Assembly (NCBI RefSeq): GCF_013761175.1
Contig: NZ_JACDUR010000003.1
Coordinates: forward strand, 1,089,896-1,153,895
DNA: 64,000 bases
Direction of reading: 5' to 3'
DNA from: Nonomuraea soli
Lineage (GTDB): Bacteria > Actinomycetota > Actinomycetes > Streptosporangiales > Streptosporangiaceae
Below, in pieces: positions 11,985 through 21,645 of the stretch. The position numbers were made by a program, and so were the translations under genes. Positions within the stretch are counted from its first letter, which is position 1; each line of letters begins with the position of its first letter. The notes beneath the pieces were generated by a model. That model saw nothing but the letters and a program-made list of their open reading frames with translations, had not been told where the DNA came from and did not search any database.

Positions 11985-14924
11985 TCAGCGGGGCAGCTCG
12001 GCGGCCAGGTTGCACAGCCCGGCACGATCGGTGCACCCGGTCTTCAACAACAGGCTGGCCACATGCTTCTCCACGGTTCGCGGCGAGATGAACAGCAGCT
12101 TGGCGATCTCCACGTTCCCCCGCCGCTCGGCCAGCAGCGCGAAGACCTCGTGCTCCCGCACGGTCACCCCCAGCCGCCGCAGCTCCTCGGGGATGCGCTC
12201 GTGCCCGCTGCGCCGGTGCGCCGCCCCCACCCCGGCCTGGCGCAGCAACGTCCGGCACGCTCCGGCCACCGCCGGGACGCCCGCCTCGTAGAAGTACTCC
12301 TCGGCCGTGCGCAACCAGGTGGGCGCGTCACCCCACCCATCGGCGAGCGCCGCTTCCGCTACCAGCCGCAACCCCAGGTTCGTTGCCATCCGGTACGGCT
12401 TCGCGGTCTCCCTGGCCTCTTCGACCCGGGCGCGCGCCTCTTCTCCCCGCCCCGACCTGCCCAGCGCCACCGCCTCCGCCAGCAGCACGAAGTGCCGGTT
12501 CCACCTCAGCATCCCCGCCGGACTCGCTCCGATCTCCGCGCACTCGGCCGCATCCGTCCGATCGGCCAGAGCGTCGAGCAGCAGAGCCAGACCGAACCGG
12601 CCGCTCAACGAATAGAACCCCGGGCGCCCGTCCTCCCACTCCCTGGCGCGGCCCAGAGAGTCGGCGGCGGCCTTGCGATCCTCTTCGAGCAGCGCGCAGA
12701 CCGCCTGGCACAGGCCGTGCGACAGCGCCACGTAATCGCTGTCCTCACCGCCCCACCTGCGGAACGCGGCCAGAGCCTCGTCCATCTCCCTGCGCCTGCC
12801 CTGGTGCGCGGCGGAGGTCGCCTGGGCGAGCAGCATGTAGTGGGTGTAGTCAGCATGACTGAGCCGGATGCTGGTCTCGGCCCATGACGCCGACAGCGCC
12901 TCCGCCTCCGCGAAGTCGCCACGCATGGCGTGCAACATCGCCAGCGTCGCCTGGGCGGTGTACACCGTGGTCACCGCGCCGGCCGTGACCGCCTGCCGTA
13001 TCGCATGCTCCACCTGCGAGGTGTCGCCGTCGCGCAGGCTCGCGTTGACGGCCAGCCGGAACAGCGCGCGGATCCGCCACAGGCCCAGACCGTGCTCCTC
13101 GGCGGCGGCGAGCACCTTGGCGAGGTACCGGTCAGCCTCGGCCAGGCCCCGCGGCCGCACCAGGTGGGCCAGCAGCTCCCACGCCTGGCAGGCCACTTCG
13201 GGCAGGGGCAGCCGCGCCGCGGTCTGCGCCGCGCGGCGGGCGAGCCGCTCCGGCTGCCGGTCGCACAGACGCGTCAGGAGACGGGCTTCGACCACGTCCA
13301 GGGCGGCGGCGGGCGCCTCGTCCCAGTGGGCTTCCAACAGCTCCCGTCCCGCGGCGACGTGGGTCATCCCCTCGTCGAAGCGGCCGAGTTCGGCGGCGAC
13401 CCAGGCCGCCTTGACGCGCAGGGCGATCCGGCAGGCCGACGGGACACCCGAGCAGTCCAGTTCGGAGACCTCGTCGGCCAGGGCCACGGCCCGCGCCGCC
13501 TGCCCGCCTTCGGACAGCGCGTGCAGCAGCGAGACCAGCACCTCCGCCCGCACCTCGGGCAGGTCGTCCCGCAGCCGCTCGTAGGCGTTCTCCAGCAGGC
13601 TGATCGCCGCCCCGGCCGCGCCGATCTCCAGCAGCCGCATCCCGGCGTCGGCCAGCAGCCGTCCCGCCTCCGACTGCTCGCCGGCCACCACGTGCAGGGC
13701 GGCCACCACCTGGCACCACTCGCCGGGAAGGCCGGGCTGGAGCGCGGTGACCGCGGCCACCGCCCGGCGGGCGATCATCGTGCGTTCGGTCGGAATCAGG
13801 TTGCCGAGCAGAGCCTCGGCGGTGAGCGTGTGACGGAAGGTGTACCAGCCGCTCTCGGCTTCGTCGGCCTTGATGAGCTGCGCGGCCACCCCCGCGCGCA
13901 GGAACGCCAGCATGTCGCGATCCGACAGCCCGACGATCGCCTGCAGCGGCGCGACCGGGAAACGCCGCCCGAAGATCGCGGCAGCGTGCAGGATCCTCTG
14001 GCCGGCCGGGCCGATCTGCTCGGCGCGTACGGCGATGCTCTCGATCAGCGTGACCGGCACCTGGGTGGCGGGATCGCTGGTCAGCTGCCATCGCCCGGTC
14101 TCCAGCTCCAGGGCGCCGTTCCCGGCCATCGCGCTGAGCAGCTCCTCGACCACGAACGGGTTGCCGTCGGCGGTGCGCTCCAGATGGCGCAGCAGCCGGG
14201 GCGGCAACTCGCCGGGATCGCAGCCCAGGCAGGCGGCGGCCAGAGCGCCCAGGTCGGCGCCGGTCAGCGGTTCGAGCCCGATCAGGGTGGCGGCCCGTCG
14301 CCGGGCGCAGTCGTCGGCCACCCGCTGCGCCTGGCTGCTGTGCCCACGCAGGTTGGCCAGGAGCATGATCGGCAGGTCGCCGAGGTTGTCGGCGAGATAC
14401 TCCACCACCGCGAGCGTCTGGGCATCGGCGTCGTGCAGATCCTCCAGGACCAGGACCACACCCCGGTCGCGGCCGATCGCGATCAGCAGCCGGAGCACGG
14501 CCTCCGACAGCACGATGAGCGATTCGAGATGCTCGGGGCCCGCCGTGCTCCGCCACTCCGGCAAGAGCGTGGTCAGCGCGGGCAGGTAGGCGTCGAGCAT
14601 GGGATCGTCCGGGGGGCCATGGGTTCTGGCGAAGGAGAACAGGGCCTCCCTGAGCGGCTTGTACGACACCCCGCGGCTGGAGCCACTACCGCGGCCGCGC
14701 AGCACGACCATGCCGTCGTCCAACGCTTGAAGAGTGCAGTCGGCGACCAGCCTGGACTTTCCGATCCCGGCATCCCCGATCAGGAAGACGGCGCCGCCGC
14801 GCCCCTGCCGTACGTCGTGCAGGTGCGCGGTGAGAAGCGCGCTCTCCCGATCTCGGCCGATCAGCAGGGGTGAGCGAAAGCGCATGGCGTCAGGGTAGGC
14901 ATCGCTTGATCGGGAGATCATCAC
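11985..14924 (-). CDS. LAL-type LuxR family transcriptional regulator
   Basis: 979 residues: an N-terminal AAA ATPase with Walker A GDAGIGKS (50-57) and Walker B-like VVLVLEDLHDADA, a long helical/TPR-like middle, and a C-terminal LuxR helix-turn-helix (about 915-970; VTVREHEVFALLAERRGN and ISPRTVEKHVASLLLKTG). This order and length define large ATP-binding LuxR regulators, usually pathway activators in actinomycete secondary metabolism. It is encoded upstream of the BTAD regulator on the same strand, suggesting a regulatory cascade. Start ATG at 14924; an internal Met at residue 14 just before RFRSPLLIGRD is also possible. Confidence 0.87.
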   Translation of the reverse strand: MMISRSSDAYPDAMRFRSPLLIGRDRESALLTAHLHDVRQGRGGAVFLIGDAGIGKSRLVADCTLQALDDGMVVLRGRGSGSSRGVSYKPLREALFSFARTHGPPDDPMLDAYLPALTTLLPEWRSTAGPEHLESLIVLSEAVLRLLIAIGRDRGVVLVLEDLHDADAQTLAVVEYLADNLGDLPIMLLANLRGHSSQAQRVADDCARRRAATLIGLEPLTGADLGALAAACLGCDPGELPPRLLRHLERTADGNPFVVEELLSAMAGNGALELETGRWQLTSDPATQVPVTLIESIAVRAEQIGPAGQRILHAAAIFGRRFPVAPLQAIVGLSDRDMLAFLRAGVAAQLIKADEAESGWYTFRHTLTAEALLGNLIPTERTMIARRAVAAVTALQPGLPGEWCQVVAALHVVAGEQSEAGRLLADAGMRLLEIGAAGAAISLLENAYERLRDDLPEVRAEVLVSLLHALSEGGQAARAVALADEVSELDCSGVPSACRIALRVKAAWVAAELGRFDEGMTHVAAGRELLEAHWDEAPAAALDVVEARLLTRLCDRQPERLARRAAQTAARLPLPEVACQAWELLAHLVRPRGLAEADRYLAKVLAAAEEHGLGLWRIRALFRLAVNASLRDGDTSQVEHAIRQAVTAGAVTTVYTAQATLAMLHAMRGDFAEAEALSASWAETSIRLSHADYTHYMLLAQATSAAHQGRRREMDEALAAFRRWGGEDSDYVALSHGLCQAVCALLEEDRKAAADSLGRAREWEDGRPGFYSLSGRFGLALLLDALADRTDAAECAEIGASPAGMLRWNRHFVLLAEAVALGRSGRGEEARARVEEARETAKPYRMATNLGLRLVAEAALADGWGDAPTWLRTAEEYFYEAGVPAVAGACRTLLRQAGVGAAHRRSGHERIPEELRRLGVTVREHEVFALLAERRGNVEIAKLLFISPRTVEKHVASLLLKTGCTDRAGLCNLAAELPR

Positions 14925-15101
14925 CCGCGCGGCGGGTTTCGATCGGGTACTGCTTTGCTGCGGGTGGGTGGTGATGGCCCGAAATCGTCCTTTGAGCGCC
15001 GGTTGACCATTACGGCGAGCGGGGCGACCGACCCCTCACTGAACCAGCGCGCATCCTCGCCATGGCCATCCGCCGATACGACCGACATGGCGGCCGTCCG
15101 G

Positions 15102-15131
15102 GCCGCGCAGGGTTGGTTGTCCCTGCGCGGC
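15102..15131 (-). terminator. Hairpin terminator after the sugar operon
   Basis: Arms GCCGCGCAGGG (15102-15112) and CCCTGCGCGGC (15121-15131) pair perfectly over 11 bp with an 8-nt loop, 40 nt after the DUF5107 stop at 15171. No U-tract. The 246 bases between 14925 and 15170 otherwise show no convincing gene. Confidence 0.6.
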
Positions 15132-15170
15132 AACTGCCACGGCTCCTCCTCGTCCGAGTAGCCGTCCCAC

Positions 15171-16985
15171 TCACCCGATGCGGAAGTCGTAGACGGCCGG
15201 AACGGGTTCGCCGGGGTGGAGGCGGAGCCAGAGCCGGTCGAGGGAGTCCTCTCCTTCCCGCAGATCGTCGACCTCGATGCCCTCGGCCAGCAGTTGGCGC
15301 GCCGACCCCTCATCGCCGGCCCGCGCCGCGATCAGGCGGAACCGGCCGAGATCCCGGTAAGGCAGGCCCTCGATCACGGCCAGCGCGACCTCGGTCCGAC
15401 CGTCCGCGACCAGCGCCTCCAGCGCCTCGGCGGCCAGTTCCGGCGACGCAGGGTCCAGCCTGTGCGCCAGAAACAGCAGATCAGCTGCTTCCCGCGGCGA
15501 GTCGGTCAGGAACCCCAGCACACGAATCGCCCAGGGGGTCACCCGGTCGTTCACCGAACGCAGGCAGGCGTCCTGAGCACCGTCGACGTCACCGTCGCTC
15601 AGTCTCATCAGCGCCAGGTGGTACCAGGCGTGCCAGTCGTCGGCGCTGCTCTCCAGCAGGGCCCGCCAGCGGGCTCCCGTCAGCGGAGCCGCCGGCGGGT
15701 CGACGGCGGGCAGGCGGCTGGTCACCAGCAGCTCCTGCCAGGGCCGCTGCACCGGTCCGGGTTCCGGGAAGCCCGGCAGCCCTTCCAGTCCGCCCCAACC
15801 CGAACCGGCGCAGAACACCTCGCCGGTCTCGGTGACCGCCGTCTCCAGTTCCTGCTCCAGCCGAGCCGCGGGCACCAGCCGCGCCAGGGCCTCCTCGACC
15901 GCCGAGCACGCGGTCGGCCAATTCCCGTGCACGGCCGCCGCGTCGACGTCGAGCCGTCCGTAGGCCTCCACCCACGACCAGGTGGCGCCACCCGGCATGG
16001 GCAGGTGCTCCAACTGGGTACGGGCCAGCCCCGCTTGGATCTCCAGGTAGGCCGAGCCGGGCCCGGACAACCATTCCTGCCAGCGTCGGCCGCCCTGGGA
16101 GGTGCCCCAGTGGAAGAGCTTGCGGCCCCGCAGCAGCTCCGTGGAGGCGTGAACGAGCCCCGATCCGCCTTCGTCCAGGGCCGCGATCCACCGGCGCTGC
16201 CCGTCGGGCAGGTCGAGGAACCAGTCGGCGGCCCGGTCCGCGGTCGCCGGATAGCTGCGGTCGGCACCGTCCACCTCGGGAAAGCCCACCCGGCGCAGGT
16301 TCGTCAGGTAGTCGAAGTGGTAGGCGCCCACCGCGGGGCCGACCACCCGCACTCCCTCGCTCTCCGGGACCGCGATGTTGGACCACCAGTAGACCGGGGT
16401 GACCTCGTCGGCCGGGTTGTGCACCGACACCCGCACGAGCAGCACGGGCGACCCGGCCGGTAGCCAGGCGTCGATCCGCAGCACCAGCCGCCGGAGCCGC
16501 TCGAACTCGAACATCCGCAGGACCGGCGTGCCGTCGGCGGTCTCCGCGGCCACCGCGTGCAGCGGCTCGCACGTCAGCGGCCAGTGGCCGGTCATGCCCA
16601 GGTTCCACTCCACCCCGCCCGCGATCCAGGCGTCCCGCAAGCCGAGGTTGGCCGGCTGCAGGATCGGGTTGCGGTGCAGCAATTCCCGTCCGGTGGGCCG
16701 GTGGAGCAGCGACCAGAGCCGCCCGCCGTACCCGGGTAGGAAGGTCGCGGTGAGAACCTCGTTCTCCAGCACGACCGTGGGCAGTTCCCGCTGGCTCCGC
16801 TCGCGGGAGTAGCCCATCTGCCTGGTGTACGGCAGCAGCGTGCGGGGTCGCCCGTAGCCGAGGTTGTGCCGCATCTCGTCGTCGACCTCCGCGCCGTCGT
16901 GCCCGGCGGAGTGCGGCAGGCCGGACAGGATCGGCAGGCGGCCGTCGACCGGGTCGGCGGCCCCCTCGATCCGCAGGACCGTCAT
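15171..16985 (-). CDS. DUF5107-type protein of sugar operon
   Basis: 604 residues from ATG at 16985, overlapping the preceding stop (ATGA). The N-terminal two thirds resembles DUF5107 proteins: MGYSRERSQRELP near residue 60, FLPGYGGRLWSL, the Trp-rich PVYWWSNIAVPE and GSGWGGLEG segments. This is a mutarotase-like beta-supersandwich plus catalytic-looking domain, often encoded with glycoside hydrolases. The C-terminal third is helical and TPR-like. No signal peptide, so likely cytoplasmic. It probably acts on a sugar or oligosaccharide delivered by the ABC importer. The exact reaction is not known. Confidence 0.7.
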   Translation of the reverse strand: MTVLRIEGAADPVDGRLPILSGLPHSAGHDGAEVDDEMRHNLGYGRPRTLLPYTRQMGYSRERSQRELPTVVLENEVLTATFLPGYGGRLWSLLHRPTGRELLHRNPILQPANLGLRDAWIAGGVEWNLGMTGHWPLTCEPLHAVAAETADGTPVLRMFEFERLRRLVLRIDAWLPAGSPVLLVRVSVHNPADEVTPVYWWSNIAVPESEGVRVVGPAVGAYHFDYLTNLRRVGFPEVDGADRSYPATADRAADWFLDLPDGQRRWIAALDEGGSGLVHASTELLRGRKLFHWGTSQGGRRWQEWLSGPGSAYLEIQAGLARTQLEHLPMPGGATWSWVEAYGRLDVDAAAVHGNWPTACSAVEEALARLVPAARLEQELETAVTETGEVFCAGSGWGGLEGLPGFPEPGPVQRPWQELLVTSRLPAVDPPAAPLTGARWRALLESSADDWHAWYHLALMRLSDGDVDGAQDACLRSVNDRVTPWAIRVLGFLTDSPREAADLLFLAHRLDPASPELAAEALEALVADGRTEVALAVIEGLPYRDLGRFRLIAARAGDEGSARQLLAEGIEVDDLREGEDSLDRLWLRLHPGEPVPAVYDFRIG

Positions 16986-19900
16986 CGCCGTTCCTTCGTG
17001 GTCGCCTGGACGGAGAGCCCGTCCGGGATCACCTCGCCGCCGGAGGTCACCGCGCGCACGGTGAAGGTGTGCGTCGAGCCAGGAGCGAGCGAGCCGATCT
17101 TCACTTTCGTCTTCTTCTTGACCCGCTCGACCTCGGTGTCGCCGTCGAAGACCGCGTATCCGGCCGCCGCTTCGGCTGAGGGCCAGGTGAGGGTCACGGA
17201 CTTCTTGGTGACCTTGGTCGCGGAGAGCTCCGCACCGGTCGTCCACGGGCGAGGCGTCTCGACGACGAAGGCGTCGGCGAGGGCCAGCCTCCCGGTGTCG
17301 GCGAAGTTCTGCGTGTTCACGATGCGAATCTTGTGCTCGCCGTACGGCAGGCCGCCCAGCCGGAACACCCGCTGCGCGCCGAGCCGGACCGGGCCGTAGC
17401 AGTCGACCGACGCGCGCTTTACCCCGTCGACGTAGACGTCGACGACACCCATGTCGGTGAAGCGTTCGGTGAGGTAGCTGATCCCGGTTCCGGTGAAGGT
17501 GAACTCGGCGTACTCGCCCTTGCCCGTGGAGTAGTGCACGTCGTCGCCGTGGTCGCCCAGCCCGCGGTTGGCCGAGACACCCCACGAGCCGGAGTAGACG
17601 ATTCGCGAGTCGTCGTCGTTGACGTAGGTGAGCCGGATGCCGGGATCGGTGACCGTCAGCCGGTAGGAGCCGGAGAAGCCGTCGTAGCTCGCCGTGACGG
17701 TGGTCGAACCCCATCCGACGGCGTTGACCCGGCCGGCGGCGTCGACCGTGGCGACTGTGGGGTCGGAGCTGGCGAAGACGACGCCTTCGGTGACCGGAGT
17801 GCGGCTGCCGTCGGCGTTCACCGCCTCCGCGGAAACGTCGGCCGACGCGCCGACGTCGAGCGTGGTGGCGCCGGTGACGGCGAGCCCCTTGATGGCGGCG
17901 GTCGCGGCCGTGACGGTGAACTTGTCGAGCACCAGGCCGGGCCCGTCGGCGACGATCCGGTAGGTGTGCAGCCCGGCCGCCAGCTTCACCCAGGTCGTGA
18001 CCGTCGTGAAGTCCGTCTTCGGCACCTGCACCGGGTGGCGGTCGCCGTCGACCTCGAACCGGAAGGAGGTGGTCTGGTCGGACTTGGCGGTGAAGGAGAC
18101 CCGGTAGAGGCCGGTGTGTGGCACGAAGACGTTCTCGTAGCGCAGGTAGTCGCCTTCGTCGACCTTGCCCACCGCCTTGGCTGAGCCGTACGTGCCGGTG
18201 ACCACGCCGGTGTCGGCGCCTTGCCAGGACCATTCCTGACCGATGTTCCACTGCATGGTGTAGTTCTCGGCCTCGGTCGTCGCCGTGTGGGAGCCCTGAA
18301 GGTCGAGCCGCATCCAGTTCCACACGATGCTCGACTTGGCCTCGGTCCAGACCACCTTGATCGAGCGGTTGCCGGCGGTCAGCGGGAGGACGAAGTCCTC
18401 GGTCCGCATCTTGCCGACCCCGCCGCTCTCGCGCAGGCTCAGCGGGCCGGAGACGTCGGTGCCGTCGACTTCCACCCTGAACTTCAGCGGGTCGGCGTTG
18501 ACCGTCGAGTAGCGCATCTGCAGCAGGTAGTCGCCGCTCACGGGTACCTTGACGTCGTCGTAGCGCAGCCAGTCGCCGGTGTCGACGACGGAGACGCCGG
18601 GTGTGCCGTCGTCGCTGACGGCGTCGTTGGCCGCGAGCCACACCCCTTCCTGCGCGGTGGGCTGCTCGGCCTGGATGGTCAGCGATTCCGGACGCTCAAG
18701 GGTGAAGCGCATCCAGTTCAGGAAGGACCAGCGGCCGTCGTCCCGGATCACGCGGATCGTGTGGCGGCCCTGGGTGAGCTGGAGCCGGCGCTCGACTGTG
18801 CGATAGGTGTTGTAGCCGCCGGAGTCCGGGACGGCGAAGGAGCCCAGCACGTCCTGGCCGTCGACCTGGATGCGGAAGTGGTTGTCCTGTTCGGAGGAGA
18901 GCCGCAGCTCCAGGCGGTAGGTACCGTTCGCGGGCACGGTGACGTTGTCGTACTCGGCCCACTCTCCCGCTTCGTCCAGGTAGAGCGCGCCGAACCCGCC
19001 CTCCGGCGGGGCCTCCACCCCGTAGGCGCCCTGGGCTGCGGTGTAGTCCTCGCCTTGGACCAGGAACTGGGTGAGCGGCGAGCCGGGCTTTGCGGGCTGT
19101 ACGGCGTCCGCCGCGACTTCGACCGTACCGATGCGGTAGACCTTGCCGCTGCCGTCCGGCATGGCCAGTTCGATGCGTGGCTTGCCGTCCTCGCCGAGCA
19201 TGGCGATCGCGACGTCATAGGTTCCGGCCGGGACCTCGGCCGGGATGGCGAAGATCGACTCCACCTCCCGCACGTCGCCCTTGAACAGGCCGGTCTGGTC
19301 GAGTGCGGTGTCGGTGCCGCGCCACACCACCGTGCCGGTGGCCCGGTCGGTGAACCGCACCTCCACGGGGTAGCGCCGGGGACTGAAGCCCACGCCGTTG
19401 TTGGTCCACGTCTGGGAGATCGCGAACCGGCCGCCGGGCTTGACCTTGGTGTCGTAGACCGCCTTCGGCATGAGGAAGCGGTAGCCGGAGTAACGGCCGA
19501 GCGTGGTGAACCACTCGCCATAGGCGTCCTTCATCGCCTGCCAGTGGCCGAAGCTGGTGTTGTTGATGCCCTGGAGGTTGGTGTGGTAGCCCTCCAGCGC
19601 GTTCTTCACGACGAGCCGCGGGTTGTTCAGCATGATCGAGCTGTCCCAGCCCGCGCCTTCGGACACCTGGATCATGTCGCGGCGCAGCTTGCGGTTGTTC
19701 CACGTGCTCTGGCTGCTGGTGGCGTAGTTCATCCATGCGAAGGCGCTGTTGACGGTGTCGGAGCGCAGGCCCCAGTTCTCGTTGCGCGCGGCGTAGTCGA
19801 AGGCGAAGGCGGTGTGCCGCTTGGCCTGGGTGTCGGCGTCGGGGTCGGTGGTGACCACGTCCGCGCCGGCGTTCGGCAACATGACCATGGTCTTGGTGAA

Positions 19901-20641
19901 CGCCTCAGCGTAGATGTCGATGATCTTGCGGAGGGTGGCCGTGCGGGTCGCGTTGTCGGGCCACGGGAAGTGCATCGCGTCGTTCCAGCCCGACCATTCG
20001 CCGAACAGGGCGAAGGCTCGCAGGTCGACCCAGGCCATCGCGGGGTTGGCGTCGTAGCGGGTGGCGAAGGCGTCCACCGCCTCCTTGAGTTCGGTCAGGT
20101 AGATCGGGTCGTGGTAGATCGGCTGCCGCGACTTGTAGACGGTGTTGTAGGGGGCCATGCGGAAGCTCGCTCCGGCCTCGTCGAACAACCAGGCGGGCGG
20201 ATACTCGTAGGCGAAGACGCTGGGGTCGTTGTGGATGTCGGGTGCCTCGGACATCAGCAGTTGGAACTCGACGGTCTTGCCCTGCTCGACCATGCGGGCC
20301 ATGAAGGCGTCGAGCCGGTCCCAGGTGAAGTCGTCGTCGGCGGGCTCGAAGTCGGCCCAGGCGATCTGCAGACGGACGATGTCGGCGTCGTCGGGGATCT
20401 TCTTGGAGCCGTCGACCACCGCCGTGATCGCGGGGTCGTCGGTAAAGGTGTGACCACGCTCGCCGTTGGGCTTGGGCGAGTTGATGTCGAAGGCGGTGCC
20501 GGTGAGGGGGTTGCCGTTCAGCACCTCATGGGTGTCGGTGAAGGTCACGGTCGTACGGCCGGACGTGGGATCGGCGGCGGCGGTGGTGGTGGTGGTAGGC
20601 GCGACGAGTAAGGTCGCGGCGAGCAGCAGGGTGCGGATCAT
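16982..20641 (-). CDS. Secreted multi-modular glycoside-hydrolase-like protein with CBM, Big_2 and FN3 modules
   Basis: 1219 residues. A signal peptide (residues 1-23, MIRTLLLAATLLVAP and Ala-rich cleavage region) precedes a TIM-barrel-like domain (about 30-390) with Trp-rich segments and ALFGEWSGWND, then a DUF4832-like beta domain (about 390-510). Three CBM6/35-like modules follow (about 525-650, 655-780, 785-905; each with a GEWAEYDNV/GDWLRYDDV/GDYLRYENV repeat), a Big_2 domain (about 908-995), another beta-sandwich and a C-terminal fibronectin III domain. It probably trims an external polysaccharide for the co-encoded importer. Catalytic residues cannot be assigned with confidence. ATGA overlaps at both ends place it firmly in the operon. 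Confidence 0.75.
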   Translation of the reverse strand: MIRTLLLAATLLVAPTTTTTAAADPTSGRTTVTFTDTHEVLNGNPLTGTAFDINSPKPNGERGHTFTDDPAITAVVDGSKKIPDDADIVRLQIAWADFEPADDDFTWDRLDAFMARMVEQGKTVEFQLLMSEAPDIHNDPSVFAYEYPPAWLFDEAGASFRMAPYNTVYKSRQPIYHDPIYLTELKEAVDAFATRYDANPAMAWVDLRAFALFGEWSGWNDAMHFPWPDNATRTATLRKIIDIYAEAFTKTMVMLPNAGADVVTTDPDADTQAKRHTAFAFDYAARNENWGLRSDTVNSAFAWMNYATSSQSTWNNRKLRRDMIQVSEGAGWDSSIMLNNPRLVVKNALEGYHTNLQGINNTSFGHWQAMKDAYGEWFTTLGRYSGYRFLMPKAVYDTKVKPGGRFAISQTWTNNGVGFSPRRYPVEVRFTDRATGTVVWRGTDTALDQTGLFKGDVREVESIFAIPAEVPAGTYDVAIAMLGEDGKPRIELAMPDGSGKVYRIGTVEVAADAVQPAKPGSPLTQFLVQGEDYTAAQGAYGVEAPPEGGFGALYLDEAGEWAEYDNVTVPANGTYRLELRLSSEQDNHFRIQVDGQDVLGSFAVPDSGGYNTYRTVERRLQLTQGRHTIRVIRDDGRWSFLNWMRFTLERPESLTIQAEQPTAQEGVWLAANDAVSDDGTPGVSVVDTGDWLRYDDVKVPVSGDYLLQMRYSTVNADPLKFRVEVDGTDVSGPLSLRESGGVGKMRTEDFVLPLTAGNRSIKVVWTEAKSSIVWNWMRLDLQGSHTATTEAENYTMQWNIGQEWSWQGADTGVVTGTYGSAKAVGKVDEGDYLRYENVFVPHTGLYRVSFTAKSDQTTSFRFEVDGDRHPVQVPKTDFTTVTTWVKLAAGLHTYRIVADGPGLVLDKFTVTAATAAIKGLAVTGATTLDVGASADVSAEAVNADGSRTPVTEGVVFASSDPTVATVDAAGRVNAVGWGSTTVTASYDGFSGSYRLTVTDPGIRLTYVNDDDSRIVYSGSWGVSANRGLGDHGDDVHYSTGKGEYAEFTFTGTGISYLTERFTDMGVVDVYVDGVKRASVDCYGPVRLGAQRVFRLGGLPYGEHKIRIVNTQNFADTGRLALADAFVVETPRPWTTGAELSATKVTKKSVTLTWPSAEAAAGYAVFDGDTEVERVKKKTKVKIGSLAPGSTHTFTVRAVTSGGEVIPDGLSVQATTKERR

Positions 20642-21645
20642 CGGATCTCCAACGGAGAGGAGGCCTGGTCGGCCAGCGATCGGTAGGCCGCCTCGACGAG
20701 CGCGGTCGTGCGGTGACCCGCCATGGCGTCGGGCTGGCGCGACTCACCGGCGCGCACAGCGTCGAGGAAGGCGCGGATGAGCAGGTCGTCCAGTGGCGCG
20801 CCCCACCCGTGGGCGAGCGCGCCCTGGTGGTTCCAGCCGGTCAGGACGTCGGCGAAAGGAGCGATCTCGGCCACGCCTTCGGTGCCGATGACGGTGAGGG
20901 TGACCAGGTCACCCGAGTTGGGCCGGCCGGGCGGACGCGACCAGGAGCAGTCGATCGAGGCGATGACTCCGTCGCGGTAGCGCAGCGAGACCAGGCCGGC
21001 CGTCTCGACGTCCACGCCGGGGTTGGGGATCGTGTTGGCGATCGCGTAGACCTCGACGGGATCGTCCTCCAGAAGGTCGGCGAGCAGGTCGGCCACGTGG
21101 ACGACGTGGTCGGTCAGGGCCCCGCCCCCACTGCGCGCCGGGTCCACGAACCAGTCCCGGCTGGTAGGCACACCTCCGCAGTTGGTGGCGGCGATGGAGA
21201 CGATCTGCCCGAGGTCGCCCCGCCGTACGGCTGCCCGCAGATCGGCGTAGGAGGGGGCGAAGCGGACAGGGAAGGCCGTCATCAGCACGGTGCCCGCGGC
21301 CCGCGCCGCCTCACGCATCTCGGCGGCATGAGCCGTACTCGTGGCAAGAGGCTTCTCGCAGAGGGCGTGCACGCCCTCTGCGGCGGCGCGCAACCCGAGT
21401 TCGTGGTGCCTGACGTTCTCGGCGCAGATCACGACACCGTCAGGCCGCCACGCCCACAACTCCTCCTCGGTCTCGAAGTAGCCGATGCCGAGTTTGGCGG
21501 CCAGTTCGGGGCCGCCTTCCTCGGCGACTGGGCGGCCGGCGTATCCGGCGTCGCAAGCCGCGATCTCGATGCCGCCGAACCGCCTCAGGGCGGCGACGTA
21601 CTCGGTCGCGTGCAGGTGAGCGAAGGAGACAACGGCGATCTTCAT
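20638..21645 (-). CDS. Gfo/Idh/MocA family oxidoreductase
   Basis: 335 residues. The N-terminal Rossmann domain opens with MKIAVVSFAHLHA (a Gly-poor variant of GxGxxG), and the family signature CEKPLAT lies near residue 98. The C-terminal half is the substrate-binding beta-sheet domain, with GGALTDHVVHVADL near 185. These enzymes oxidise or reduce sugars, inositols or sugar acids with NAD(P). The stop overlaps the glycosidase start and the ATG overlaps the stop of the second Gfo/Idh gene. Probable role: processing of the imported sugar. Confidence 0.83.
   Translation of the reverse strand: MKIAVVSFAHLHATEYVAALRRFGGIEIAACDAGYAGRPVAEEGGPELAAKLGIGYFETEEELWAWRPDGVVICAENVRHHELGLRAAAEGVHALCEKPLATSTAHAAEMREAARAAGTVLMTAFPVRFAPSYADLRAAVRRGDLGQIVSIAATNCGGVPTSRDWFVDPARSGGGALTDHVVHVADLLADLLEDDPVEVYAIANTIPNPGVDVETAGLVSLRYRDGVIASIDCSWSRPPGRPNSGDLVTLTVIGTEGVAEIAPFADVLTGWNHQGALAHGWGAPLDDLLIRAFLDAVRAGESRQPDAMAGHRTTALVEAAYRSLADQASSPLEIR

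Noticed and set aside
14955..15161. Small + strand ORF between the LAL gene and the sugar operon
   Set aside because: Overlaps the terminator hairpin, has no ribosome site and no family resemblance.
16982..18641. Extension of the DUF5107 frame upstream over the glycosidase gene (1156 codons)
   Set aside because: The upstream part is Arg-rich out-of-frame translation of the glycosidase; the ATG at 16985 with ATGA overlap is the real start.
18221..20611. 796-codon open frame on the + strand
   Set aside because: Antisense of the secreted multi-modular protein; no recognisable features.
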